Source of the DNA: SZAS-18 sp031370675
GTDB taxonomy: Bacteria > Verrucomicrobiota > Verrucomicrobiia > Chthoniobacterales > SZAS-18
Reading direction: 5' to 3'
NCBI GenBank assembly: GCA_031370675.1
Contig: JANMQT010000048.1
Coordinates: forward strand, 1-17,992
DNA length: 17,992 nucleotides
Numbering within the stretch: position 1 is the first letter of the stretch; every line of letters begins with the position of its first letter. The position numbers and the translations under genes are program-made. Shown here piece by piece: positions 6,391 to 13,456 of this stretch. Under the pieces are notes generated by a model, which saw nothing but the letters and a program-made list of their open reading frames with translations, did no database searches and was not told where the DNA came from.

Positions 6391-7845
6391 TCAAGCCGCG
6401 GCGTGACGCCGTTTCAGGCCCAGGTAAATAAAGAAGCTCAACGCGAAGCCAGAGAACCATGAATAGTTGTAGAGCGAGAGCAGGAATCTCGGGACGCTCG
6501 TGGGCGAAAGTGCGTTGATTTGCGCGAGAAAGCCGGGCAGGTGCGGCAGGATGCCGAGCAGCAGCGCCGTCAGCGCCGCCGCCGACCACTTCGGATATCG
6601 TCCGTCCAGGCAGTACAGGTCCGCGACGTCCAGCTGCTTCCGGCGAAGAACGTAATAATCCGCCAACATGATGCCGGCAATGGGCCCGAGCAGCGCGCTA
6701 TACCCGACCAACCACTTGAAAATGAAACCGGACGGATCGGCGACGAGCTTCCACGGCATGATCAACACGCCGATGAAGCCGGTGATCAATCCGCCGAGTC
6801 GGAATGAAATGCGACTCGGTGCCACATTGGCGAAGTCATTCGCCGGGCCCACCACGTTTGCAGCCAGGTTCGTGGCCAGCGTGGCGATGCAAAGCGCCAG
6901 CAGAGCCACCACCAGCACGATGGGATTCTTGAATCGCGTGACGACATCCACAGGATCCCAGATGGTCTCGCCGTAAATGATGGTGGTGGCCGACGTGACG
7001 GCCACGCCGATGAAGGAATAAAGGGCCATGGTCAGCGGCAGTCCGGCGGTCTGGCCGATAATTTGATCGCGCTGGCTGCGGGCGTAGCGCGAGAAGTCGG
7101 GGATGTTCAGCGAAAGCGTGGCCCAAAATCCGACGATGCCCGTGAGCGCTGGAAAAAAGAACGACCAAAACTGCCCGCTCTTCGGCTGGCCTGCGTCGAA
7201 GGCCGAGGGCTGCGAGAGGATCGGCCCGAAGCCGTTGGCGCTTTGATATGCCCAGCCGAGCAGGAGCAGTCCGAGCGCCAGCAGGAGCGGCGCCTTGATG
7301 TTCAGGAGCAGGCGGATGGAGTCGATCCCGCGAAAGACCACCGCCATGTTGATGCCCCAAAAAAACAGAAAGCAGAAAAATTGCGCGAGCGAGATGCCGA
7401 GGACGTTGGTGGCGGGACCCGTGGCGATCGACGGGATGAAAACGGCGAGAATCTTGAAGATGGCATTGCCGCCGATCCACGACTGGATGCCGAACCAGCC
7501 ACAGGCGACGAGCGCGCGAAGCAGCGCCGGAATGTTGGCGCCGCGCGTGCCGAACGAGGCGCGGCAAAGCACCGGAAACGGGATCCCATACTGCGTGCCG
7601 GCGTGCGCGTTCAGGATCATCGGAACCAGCAGGATCAGGTTGCCGAGAAAAATCGTGAGAATGGCCTGCGACCAGTTCATGCCGCCGCCGATCAGCGACG
7701 AAGCGAGCATGTACGTTGGGATGCACGCGGACATGGAGACCCACAGCGCGGCATAATCCCATTTGCTCCACGTGCGCCGTTCCGGCGGCACCGGCGCGAG
7801 GTCCTCGTTCCAAAGCGAAGTGGCGTCTGATGAATTCGTGCTCAT
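6391..7845 (-). CDS. NCS1-family nucleobase/hydantoin/allantoin transporter
   Basis: A 484-residue integral membrane protein with about twelve hydrophobic segments and the NCS1 (nucleobase:cation symport-1) pattern. The N-terminal motif NEDLAPVPPERRTW precedes TM1. The substrate-site residues known from Mhp1 are present as Trp117 and Gln121 (CGWFGIQSW). The TM6 stretch VGFWATLSLNIPDFSRYAR (Trp241) and the TM8 stretch TNLAANVVGPANDF are also typical. It would import uracil, thymine, hydantoin or allantoin with Na+ or H+. Since it lies tail to tail with hydA, uracil or dihydropyrimidine uptake for this pathway is the best guess. The gene starts at ATG 7845 with a weak GGGGA about 10 nt upstream. 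Its TGA lies at 6391-6393 with no spacer to hydA. Exact substrate is not decidable from sequence alone. Confidence 0.93.
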   Translation of the reverse strand: MSTNSSDATSLWNEDLAPVPPERRTWSKWDYAALWVSMSACIPTYMLASSLIGGGMNWSQAILTIFLGNLILLVPMILNAHAGTQYGIPFPVLCRASFGTRGANIPALLRALVACGWFGIQSWIGGNAIFKILAVFIPSIATGPATNVLGISLAQFFCFLFFWGINMAVVFRGIDSIRLLLNIKAPLLLALGLLLLGWAYQSANGFGPILSQPSAFDAGQPKSGQFWSFFFPALTGIVGFWATLSLNIPDFSRYARSQRDQIIGQTAGLPLTMALYSFIGVAVTSATTIIYGETIWDPVDVVTRFKNPIVLVVALLALCIATLATNLAANVVGPANDFANVAPSRISFRLGGLITGFIGVLIMPWKLVADPSGFIFKWLVGYSALLGPIAGIMLADYYVLRRKQLDVADLYCLDGRYPKWSAAALTALLLGILPHLPGFLAQINALSPTSVPRFLLSLYNYSWFSGFALSFFIYLGLKRRHAAA

Positions 7846-7982
7846 GTCCCGTGGTTCCCCAACGCGAGCGTTCTAGCCGATGTCCGAAGGATACGGAAAT
7901 CATTTTGTTCAGCGCGGGTGATCCGGTGGAGCACGATCTCCGAGCGCGTCTGCAAGACGTCTGCAGCCCGCTCCCGCGGACT

Positions 7983-8017
7983 GCCAAGCCCCTTGGCCAC
8001 GCGCTCGTCGACGCGTG
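7983..8017 (-). terminator. Two tandem GC-rich hairpins after the REC-hydrolase gene
   Basis: Ten bases beyond the stop of the response-regulator gene (read on the minus strand) are two perfect 6-bp hairpins. One is CACGCG (7998-8003) with CGCGTG (8012-8017) around an 8-nt loop; the other is GCCAAG (7983-7988) with CTTGGC (7992-7997) around a 3-nt loop. No T-rich tract follows, so this is not a textbook intrinsic terminator. It could stop or pause transcription, or protect the operon 3' end. The rest of the 181-bp spacer (7846-8026) holds no gene; it must carry the transporter promoter, which I could not place. Confidence 0.35.
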
Positions 8018-8026
8018 CCCCCTGAT

Positions 8027-9418
8027 CTACTTCTTCGCAGCGGCGGCCTTCAGGACAATCTCCTGTCCCTCGCGCGCGGCATCCACCTCAAGCGTCTTGC
8101 CCGATTCCTTCACCAGCTGCCGGGCTCGCTCGACCATCGAGTCCACCTTGGTGTCGTCATGATCCGGATCGTGATGAAAGAGGCAGAGGCGCTTGGCGCC
8201 TGCCTGGAGCGCGAGCGCGACGGTATCGTCCATGCAGGTGTGCCCCCAGCCGAGCCGGCTCGGGTACTCGGATTCATCGTACTGGCTGTCGCAAATCAAC
8301 ACGTCCGCCGCGCCAATGAAGCGCGCCAGTTTTTCGTCCTCGCGCCGCGCAAATTCCAGCGCCGCGGCGTTGGGCTTGCCCGCGCGCTCCTGCGTCAGGC
8401 GCTCCTGGCGGAGATAGACCTCGTGGTCGCACATGTAGACCACGACGCCGCCGGGCGTGGTGAGCCGGTAGGCGAGACAGATGCCGGGGTGATTGGAGAA
8501 AACCGACTGCACCGCGACAGGACCAATCTGGAATTTCATGTCCTCGAGCTCCTCGAAGACCACGCGCCCGGCCATCTGGCTGAGGCTGATCGGGAAATAC
8601 GCGGTCTCCATTTGCTCAAACAAGGCCGTCCGCAGCCCGCCGACTGCGCTTTCGTAACCGAGAATGCGCAGCTTGTTGGTCGGGCTGTACGCCGGGCCGA
8701 AGAACGGGAAGCCCTGGATGTGATCCCAATGCGTGTGCGTAATCAGAATCGTGATGTGCAGATCGCGACCCTTGAATTCCTTGGCGAGCGAAGCACCCAG
8801 CGCGCGAATGCCGGTGCCGGCGTCGAGAATGATGATCTGGTCGCCGCAGCGAAATTCCACGCACGAGGTGTTTCCGCCCGTGCGCACCGTGGTGGGTCCG
8901 GGCGTGGGCAGGGAACCGCGCACGCCCCAAAAACGCACGATCGTGCGCAGATCGCTGTCGTCTGGAAACGCCGTCTTGAAGAGGCCGACATTCTTGAGTT
9001 CGCGCGGCTCGCTCACTGCGGAGGGGAGGGTGGCGACCTGGCCATTCCCCACGGGATCCGCGGCGACATTCGGCAGCACACGCGAGAGGTCGGCCGGCAG
9101 GATGGGCTTGACCAGGTATTCGTCGGCCCCGGCCGCGAGGGCGGTGAGTCGATCATTCCCAAAGCGACTGCCCGTCGTGACGATGATCTTGGTACCGGCA
9201 AGTTCCGGTTGCGCGCGCAACATCCGGCAAACCTGGAATCCATTGCGTCGCGGAATGTGCAGATCGAGCAGCACGGCCGCGGGGCGATTTTCCACCACGA
9301 GGTTCAGGCCCGCTTCGCCATCCTCGGCCTCAAGGACGCGCCAGCCATCCCGGCGGAGCGACTGCTGCAGCAGCGCCCGCGTGATGGGGTCGTCTTCAAT
9401 GACCACGATGCTTTTCAT
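8027..9418 (-). CDS. Response regulator with metallo-beta-lactamase-fold hydrolase output domain
   Basis: A 463-residue fusion. Residues 1-118 are a complete receiver domain: acidic pocket Glu8-Asp9-Asp10, phospho-acceptor Asp52 (VLLDLHIPR), Thr81/Thr82 and Lys104 (YLVKP). After a linker (about 119-158), residues 160-463 form a metallo-beta-lactamase-fold hydrolase of the PhnP/Lactamase_B_2 type, beginning FWGVRGSLPTPGP and TGGNTSCVEF. Metal ligands are visible in THTHWDH (His228, His230, Asp232, His233), with further candidates His310 (SNHPG), Asp331, Asp377, His393 and the FHHDPDHDD cluster (His415/416). The family includes phosphodiesterases and nucleases; the substrate here is unknown. 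The ATG overlaps the kinase stop by 4 bp (ATGA, 9415-9418), so translation is coupled and the kinase is the obvious phosphodonor. The protein is presumably cytoplasmic. Confidence 0.92.
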   Translation of the reverse strand: MKSIVVIEDDPITRALLQQSLRRDGWRVLEAEDGEAGLNLVVENRPAAVLLDLHIPRRNGFQVCRMLRAQPELAGTKIIVTTGSRFGNDRLTALAAGADEYLVKPILPADLSRVLPNVAADPVGNGQVATLPSAVSEPRELKNVGLFKTAFPDDSDLRTIVRFWGVRGSLPTPGPTTVRTGGNTSCVEFRCGDQIIILDAGTGIRALGASLAKEFKGRDLHITILITHTHWDHIQGFPFFGPAYSPTNKLRILGYESAVGGLRTALFEQMETAYFPISLSQMAGRVVFEELEDMKFQIGPVAVQSVFSNHPGICLAYRLTTPGGVVVYMCDHEVYLRQERLTQERAGKPNAAALEFARREDEKLARFIGAADVLICDSQYDESEYPSRLGWGHTCMDDTVALALQAGAKRLCLFHHDPDHDDTKVDSMVERARQLVKESGKTLEVDAAREGQEIVLKAAAAKK

Positions 9419-10560
9419 GATTTCGAAGCCGAGCCACCGGACTTTTTCGTTTCGGGAAGCTTGGGGAGTTTGAACCAGAAGCAGCTGCCGATGCCGTCAC
9501 GTGGTGAAAATCCGATTTCACCGCCCCATTTTGCCACGATGATCCGGCAGAAGAAAAGGCCGAGACCGACTTTGCCGCGGCCGATCGCGCCCTGCTGGAA
9601 TTTTTGAAAGAGCTGCGCCTGGAGATGGGGCGGGACACCGCCGCCTTCGTCGTCGACTTGAATCGTGACCGACTCGGCATCTTCCTCAAAGTGGATCGCG
9701 ACGGTGCTGCCGCTTGGGCTGTGCCGAAGGGCGTTGCCCAGCAAGTTGCCAAGCACGCGCTCGTAATGTTCCTCGTCGCCCGGCAGCCTCCGCCGCCCGC
9801 TGCCCGCCGACTCGGCGTCCCACGCGAGCGTGACATTCTGCTGCGCGAAAAGCGGCCGGTGCAGCTCGACCGTGCGCAAGGTCGCACTGCGCAAATCCAT
9901 GCCGGGCCATTCACCGTTGTCCCGACCGTAATGCGCGCGCATTTCCGCTGCGTACATGTGCAGCACGTTGTCGATCATGCTCTCCTGCCGCCGGCCGGCC
10001 TGGAGTCCGAGCTGGACCATGCCGCGCACCTCGGGGGCCAAAATTTCACTGTCGAGCATCGAGAGCGCCATCATCATGTTCTGCAACGGCGAGCACATGT
10101 CGTGGACCACGCAGTGCAACAGGACCTCCTTGCGCTGCACCTCCGCGTTGAGTTTCTCGTAGGCCAGCATGTTCTCGCGCGCGGTTTGCAACATCGCGCG
10201 CCGCTGCTCAAAGCTCGCCCCGAGGTCCTCGACCAGCAGCGTCGAAACGCCGGCGACATTCATCGCGCTGGCCTCCAGGTTGTATTCGCGCCCGTCGGCC
10301 GCCGTCTCCACCCACGGCCCGGACCGCGCCCGATGCGACTTGCCGGATTTCCAATGCGCGTCGGCGTCGATCAAGAAATTGTCGAGATACGGCGACACCT
10401 CGATCACGCTGTCCATCAGGCCGGAGCGCGCCACCGAGGGCCACACCTCCTCCATCCAGGCCGGCGGGTTGCCCAGCAAGCGCAACGCGCCCACCGACTC
10501 GCGCCGGAAGACGGCGAGGTCGAGCGCCTGAATGACGTCGGTGAGATTGGGAACTTCCAT
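9415..10560 (-). CDS. Soluble sensor histidine kinase with PAS-like N-terminal domain
   Basis: A 381-residue kinase with no transmembrane segment. Residues 1-110 look like a divergent PAS-type sensory domain (FLIDADAHWKSGK, SGPWVE, LEASAMNVAGVSTLLVEDLG). A coiled linker (115-145) leads to the dimerisation/phosphoacceptor helix with His153 in VVHDMCSPLQNMM. The ATPase domain has N box Asn276 (GNLLGNALRHSP), G1 box DDEGGGVP (303-310), F box LFQKF (317-321) and G2 box GKVGLGLFF (329-337). All catalytic boxes are intact. It lies 13 bp after the GTPase gene and overlaps the REC-hydrolase by 4 bp. The position suggests that the GTPase may modulate it and that the downstream receiver is its partner; this is inferred from gene order. 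Confidence 0.93.
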   Translation of the reverse strand: MEVPNLTDVIQALDLAVFRRESVGALRLLGNPPAWMEEVWPSVARSGLMDSVIEVSPYLDNFLIDADAHWKSGKSHRARSGPWVETAADGREYNLEASAMNVAGVSTLLVEDLGASFEQRRAMLQTARENMLAYEKLNAEVQRKEVLLHCVVHDMCSPLQNMMMALSMLDSEILAPEVRGMVQLGLQAGRRQESMIDNVLHMYAAEMRAHYGRDNGEWPGMDLRSATLRTVELHRPLFAQQNVTLAWDAESAGSGRRRLPGDEEHYERVLGNLLGNALRHSPSGSTVAIHFEEDAESVTIQVDDEGGGVPPHLQAQLFQKFQQGAIGRGKVGLGLFFCRIIVAKWGGEIGFSPRDGIGSCFWFKLPKLPETKKSGGSASKS

Positions 10561-10573
10561 CGAAAGGGGTCTT

Positions 10574-11071
10574 CTACTTGGAAAGCATCCGGCTGGCCAA
10601 CTCGGAAAATGTTTCCTCGACGTTCAGGCCGTCCTTTGCGCTCGTCTTGCGCGCGCTCCAGCCGCCCTCGTGCAACTGAGCCACCCGCGCCTCGTCCACC
10701 TGCCACTCGTCCACCAGGTCGGCCTTGTTCAGGGCCAGGACCGAGGGCAAATCACCGAGGTTCGCGCGGACCCGCTCCCGCAGGTCCATGACTGCATCGA
10801 TCGACGCCGGGCGGGTGCCGTCCGCCACGTAAATGATGCCGGCCGAACCGCGCATGAAATTGACGTTCATGCGTTGGAAATCGTCGTCCCCGGCGAGGTC
10901 CCAGATCATGAGCGTGCACTCCTGGTCACCGGAGCGGACAATTTTCTTGTCCACCTTTACGCCGACCGTGGTGAGGTACTCCTCCGAAAACACACTTTGG
11001 ACAAACCGCGCCACGAGGCTGGTCTTCCCCACCGAAAACGAGCCGAGCAGGCAGATCTTTTTGGTCAACAT
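10574..11071 (-). CDS. Ras/Rab-like small GTPase
   Basis: A 165-residue single-domain GTPase of the Ras/Rab type seen in some bacteria. The G1 P-loop is GSFSVGKTS (10-18), G2 is in LTTVGVK (Thr34/Thr35), G3 is WDLAGDDD (57-64), G4 is NKAD (115-118) and G5 is TSAK (143-146). The position equivalent to Ras Gln61 is Asp62, so the usual catalytic glutamine is missing. There is no C-terminal cysteine lipidation motif. ATG 11071 puts the first beta strand (KKICLLG) at residue 4; an in-frame TTG at 11098 would add nine residues and is less likely. It is the first gene of a three-gene operon with a histidine kinase 13 bp downstream. No roadblock/MglB-type partner gene is adjacent, so GAP or GEF control must come from elsewhere, possibly from the kinase. 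Confidence 0.93.
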   Translation of the reverse strand: MLTKKICLLGSFSVGKTSLVARFVQSVFSEEYLTTVGVKVDKKIVRSGDQECTLMIWDLAGDDDFQRMNVNFMRGSAGIIYVADGTRPASIDAVMDLRERVRANLGDLPSVLALNKADLVDEWQVDEARVAQLHEGGWSARKTSAKDGLNVEETFSELASRMLSK

Positions 11072-11152
11072 GGGCGCAAGGTTTCCGTATCTCAGCAAAA
11101 GCCGAAAGCGATGGCCAGCGGAATTCCGGCGGCGCGATCCCTGCTGCTCCTG

Positions 11153-11181
11153 TTGGACGGCGGGCGGATTTCACGGATAAT
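11153..11181 (+). promoter_or_regulatory. Sigma-70-like promoter for the DUF1460 gene
   Basis: TTGGAC (11153-11158) and GATAAT (11176-11181) are spaced by exactly 17 bp, a near-consensus housekeeping promoter. Transcription would start near 11188, leaving a leader of about 18 nt before ATG 11206 with no clear Shine-Dalgarno. The same 134-bp spacer must also hold the promoter of the divergent GTPase operon, which I could not place. Confidence 0.55.
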
Positions 11182-11205
11182 CGACGTCGGCCCCCTTGTT
11201 GTTCC

Positions 11206-12126
11206 ATGCGTTTTCTCGTCGTTTCCGCCCTGTTCCTGCTGCTGACACCGCTGGCCGCGCTTCGCGCCCAGGCCACGCTGCCGTTCGAAACGGTCTTCAA
11301 GGGCCGGGACGTTTTCGAGCGCCTGGTGGCGAAAGCCCAGCGCGAGAACTGGCGGGCCTTGCCGCTGGGCGACCGCACCGCCCGCGTGGCGGTGGCGATG
11401 GTCGGAACGCCTTACAAGGGGTATACGCTCGAAGTCGACGACCACATCGAGGCCCCGTCGGTGAATTTCTACGGTCAGGATTGCTGGACGACGTTTGAAA
11501 TCTCGCTCGGCTTCGCGCGCATGCTCCACGCCAAGGACGCCCCCTACACGCCGCAGGATCTGCTGCGCATGGTCGAGTTGAACCGCTACCGCGGCGGCCG
11601 CTGTACCGGGAACTACCTTTCCCGGTTCCATTTCCTCGAGGAAATGTTTTACGACAACGAGCGGCGCGGCCTCGTGAGCAATATCACCCGACGTTTCCGC
11701 GGCGCGGACGCAGAAAGGCTCTCGCGCGAGATCCGGGAGATGACCGTGATGTGGAAGCACTACCGCTATCTGCGCAACAATCCACAGCTCCGGCCCGAGA
11801 TGACGAGGATCGAGGCCCGGGCGTCGGCGCTGCCCGTCTATCATATTCCCAAGAACCACGTGGCCGCCATCGAGGGCGAGATTCGCAACGGTGACATCAT
11901 CGCCGTCACCTGCCGCGACACCGGCAGCTACACTTCGCACGTGGGCGTGGCCTACCGCGACGACACCGGTACGCTGCGGATCATCCACGCGTCCTCGCCG
12001 CGAAACTTTGGGCGCGTGACGATCGATTCCCGCTTGAGCGATTATTTGTTCACGTACAGCGACCATGCCGGCATCATCGTGGCGCGCCCCAATGAGGTCC
12101 CGGGGCGGTCGGTGGCCGTACGCTAG
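11206..12126 (+). CDS. Secreted DUF1460 (NlpC/P60-like, N-acetylmuramoyl-L-alanine amidase-type) protein
   Basis: A 306-residue exported protein. A signal peptide (MRFLVVSALFLLLTPLAALRAQA) is followed by a domain matching DUF1460, a papain-like cell-wall amidase family. The likely catalytic set is Cys93 (GQDCWTTFE), His245 (YTSHVGVAY) and a third polar residue such as His261 (IIHASSP). The region MVGTPYKGYTLE (65-76), preceding the Cys, and NGDIIAV (228-234), preceding the His, fit the family layout. It probably cleaves or recycles peptidoglycan peptides in the periplasm. It is transcribed alone, divergent from the GTPase operon, from a good promoter at 11153-11181. A hairpin-rich segment begins at its stop codon. 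Family assignment is from motif recall and not from a profile search. Confidence 0.82.
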   Translation: MRFLVVSALFLLLTPLAALRAQATLPFETVFKGRDVFERLVAKAQRENWRALPLGDRTARVAVAMVGTPYKGYTLEVDDHIEAPSVNFYGQDCWTTFEISLGFARMLHAKDAPYTPQDLLRMVELNRYRGGRCTGNYLSRFHFLEEMFYDNERRGLVSNITRRFRGADAERLSREIREMTVMWKHYRYLRNNPQLRPEMTRIEARASALPVYHIPKNHVAAIEGEIRNGDIIAVTCRDTGSYTSHVGVAYRDDTGTLRIIHASSPRNFGRVTIDSRLSDYLFTYSDHAGIIVARPNEVPGRSVAVR

Positions 12127-12206
12127 GACGCGGTAGCGCAAAGGTCCAGAACCGGCAGCGCCCGGCCGTCCGGAAGCGCCTCCGGATGAGGTGCCGGCCG
12201 GCGTCC
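12126..12206. other. Nested inverted repeats after the DUF1460 gene, possible structured RNA or terminator
   Basis: Starting at the last base of the DUF1460 stop, nested complementary blocks occur. GGACGC (12126-12131) pairs with GCGTCC (12201-12206), CGGCCG (12163-12168) with CGGCCG (12195-12200), and TCCGGA (12169-12174) with TCCGGA (12181-12186) around a 6-nt loop AGCGCC. On the right side the first two blocks are contiguous. There is no T tract after it, so a standard intrinsic terminator is not supported. It occupies the left part of the 202-bp spacer before the sigma-factor gene. The right part is AT-richer (for example TTTAAT at 12259-12264) and probably carries that gene's promoter, but no good -35 was found. 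Confidence 0.4.
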
Positions 12207-12328
12207 AATTAGCACGATAGGCGGTTGCCCCACGGTTTCAGCGACCGACAAACTGTGATTTAATAACCGGATTGGCGCGGCGGTGGCGTTTACCTCATCA
12301 AACCGTGTCGTCTACCGCGCACATTCTG

Positions 12329-12871
12329 ATGAGCGATGCTTTTTTCCCCGTGACCATGCCGGCAAACCGAACGGACACGGTGGAAGGAGGCTGGCGGGAA
12401 TGCTTTGAGCAGTTCGCGCCAAAGCTCCTGCTCTTTGCGCGGCAATGGGTCCAGGCCACTGTGGATGCCGAGGACGTCGTCCAGGAGGCCTTTGTCCGCT
12501 GCTGGCGTCATCGCGGAGGCCAGGCGGCCGCAAATCCTGCGCTGCTTTTTGCGGCCGTCCGCTCCGCCGCGCTGGACGCCCGCCGGAAAGAACTGCGACG
12601 CCGGCGGCGCGAACTCGCGACCATGCCCGGCTCCGAGCACTCCCCGTTTACCTGCCCGTTGGAGGACCGCGAGCTCCGGGATGTCGTCCAGTCCGCCCTG
12701 CAGCAACTGCCCCTCGAGCAGCGCGAGGTGCTGGTGCTGCGCATCTGGGGCGAACTGAGTTTTCCGGAAATCGCGGACGTGTTGGACGTGGGCGTCGACA
12801 CCGCCTCGTCCCGCCATCGCTACGCGCTCGCGGCCCTGCGCAAGCTCATCCCCACCAATCCACTCACATGA
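12329..12871 (+). CDS. ECF-type sigma-70 family RNA polymerase sigma factor
   Basis: About 180 residues from ATG 12329 (171 from ATG 12356). It contains only sigma regions 2 and 4, as in extracytoplasmic-function sigma factors. Region 2 covers FEQFAPKLLLFARQW to DAEDVVQEAFVRCW, with the usual DAEDVVQEAF core of 2.2. A basic linker (RRKELRRRRREL) follows. Region 4 reads LPLEQREVLVLRIWGELSF then EIADVLDVGVDTASSRHRYA, a standard helix-turn-helix. No Shine-Dalgarno decides between the two ATGs; the in-frame TTG at 12272 is unlikely. The stop overlaps the next ATG by 4 bp, coupling it to the putative anti-sigma gene. It likely directs polymerase to envelope-stress or cell-surface promoters, perhaps including its own. 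Confidence 0.9.
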   Translation: MSDAFFPVTMPANRTDTVEGGWRECFEQFAPKLLLFARQWVQATVDAEDVVQEAFVRCWRHRGGQAAANPALLFAAVRSAALDARRKELRRRRRELATMPGSEHSPFTCPLEDRELRDVVQSALQQLPLEQREVLVLRIWGELSFPEIADVLDVGVDTASSRHRYALAALRKLIPTNPLT

Positions 12872-13422
12872 GCGACTCATTGGATCCCCTTGAGGATCAA
12901 TTGCGGCGTCTGAAGCCGGCGCTTCCGCCTGCGGATTTCACGCAGCGGGTGGAAAGGGCCTTGGCCGCCGCGCCCGCCCCTATTCCCGCGCGCACCCCGG
13001 CCTGGCGCCACATGCTCGAGCGTTGGGTCGGCCCATCCCTCTCGCCGGCGTGGAGCTTTGCGGCCGCGGCCGCCGCAGTCGCCGTCATCGGCGCCGCCCT
13101 CTTTTTCGCCGGTTCCGAACGTGCGCCCACCGCGTCCGGCCTGGCGGCGCCGCGAGTTCAACCGATCGATCCGGCGGCCGCCAACCCAGCTGCAATGCCG
13201 GCCCCGGCCGCGGCGGCGCCCGCCCGTTTCGCCCGGGCCGCCAGCGTTCCGGAGGCGGTCTACGACGATGGTTTCGTGCGCGACGAGTCCGGCGCCGTCA
13301 CCCAGCGTGTGCGCTACCAGTTTACCGACACACTCGAGTGGCGCGACGAAAAGACCGGCGCGGAAGTTGTTGTCAGTTTTCCGCGCGTGGAGGTCTACAG
13401 CTCGACCGTCCGCGCTTTTTGA
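12868..13422 (+). CDS. Putative single-pass membrane anti-sigma factor
   Basis: A 184-residue protein beginning in a 4-bp overlap (ATGA) with the sigma gene. Residues 1-55 are a short cytoplasmic region with an amphipathic stretch (LPPADFTQRVERALAAA). Residues 62-81 form one alanine-rich membrane segment. Residues 85-125 are a Pro/Ala-rich extracytoplasmic linker, and 130-184 a small beta-rich domain (RVRYQFTDTLEWRDEKTGAEVVVSFP, described by positions 147-172). The topology and the coupling to an ECF sigma gene suggest an anti-sigma factor. It has none of the His/Cys residues of the zinc-binding anti-sigma domain, and I do not recognise a named family, so the role is inferred from context. 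Confidence 0.75.
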   Translation: MSDSLDPLEDQLRRLKPALPPADFTQRVERALAAAPAPIPARTPAWRHMLERWVGPSLSPAWSFAAAAAAVAVIGAALFFAGSERAPTASGLAAPRVQPIDPAAANPAAMPAPAAAAPARFARAASVPEAVYDDGFVRDESGAVTQRVRYQFTDTLEWRDEKTGAEVVVSFPRVEVYSSTVRAF

Positions 13423-13456
13423 AGATTTCACCCCATTTCGCCCCAGACCCAGCCAC

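Noticed and set aside
8015..9607. A 530-codon plus-strand open frame antisense to the receiver-hydrolase gene
   Set aside because: It is low-complexity in Arg/Ala/Glu/His, has no recognisable motif, and the minus strand encodes a complete REC plus metallo-hydrolase protein. It is a GC-driven shadow.
12225..12266. TTGCCC and the AT-rich TTTAATAA segment as a promoter for the sigma gene
   Set aside because: The spacing from TTGCCC to TAATAA is 30 bp, and the alternative TTTCAG with TTTAAT at 17 bp has a poor -35. It is plausible but too weak to call.
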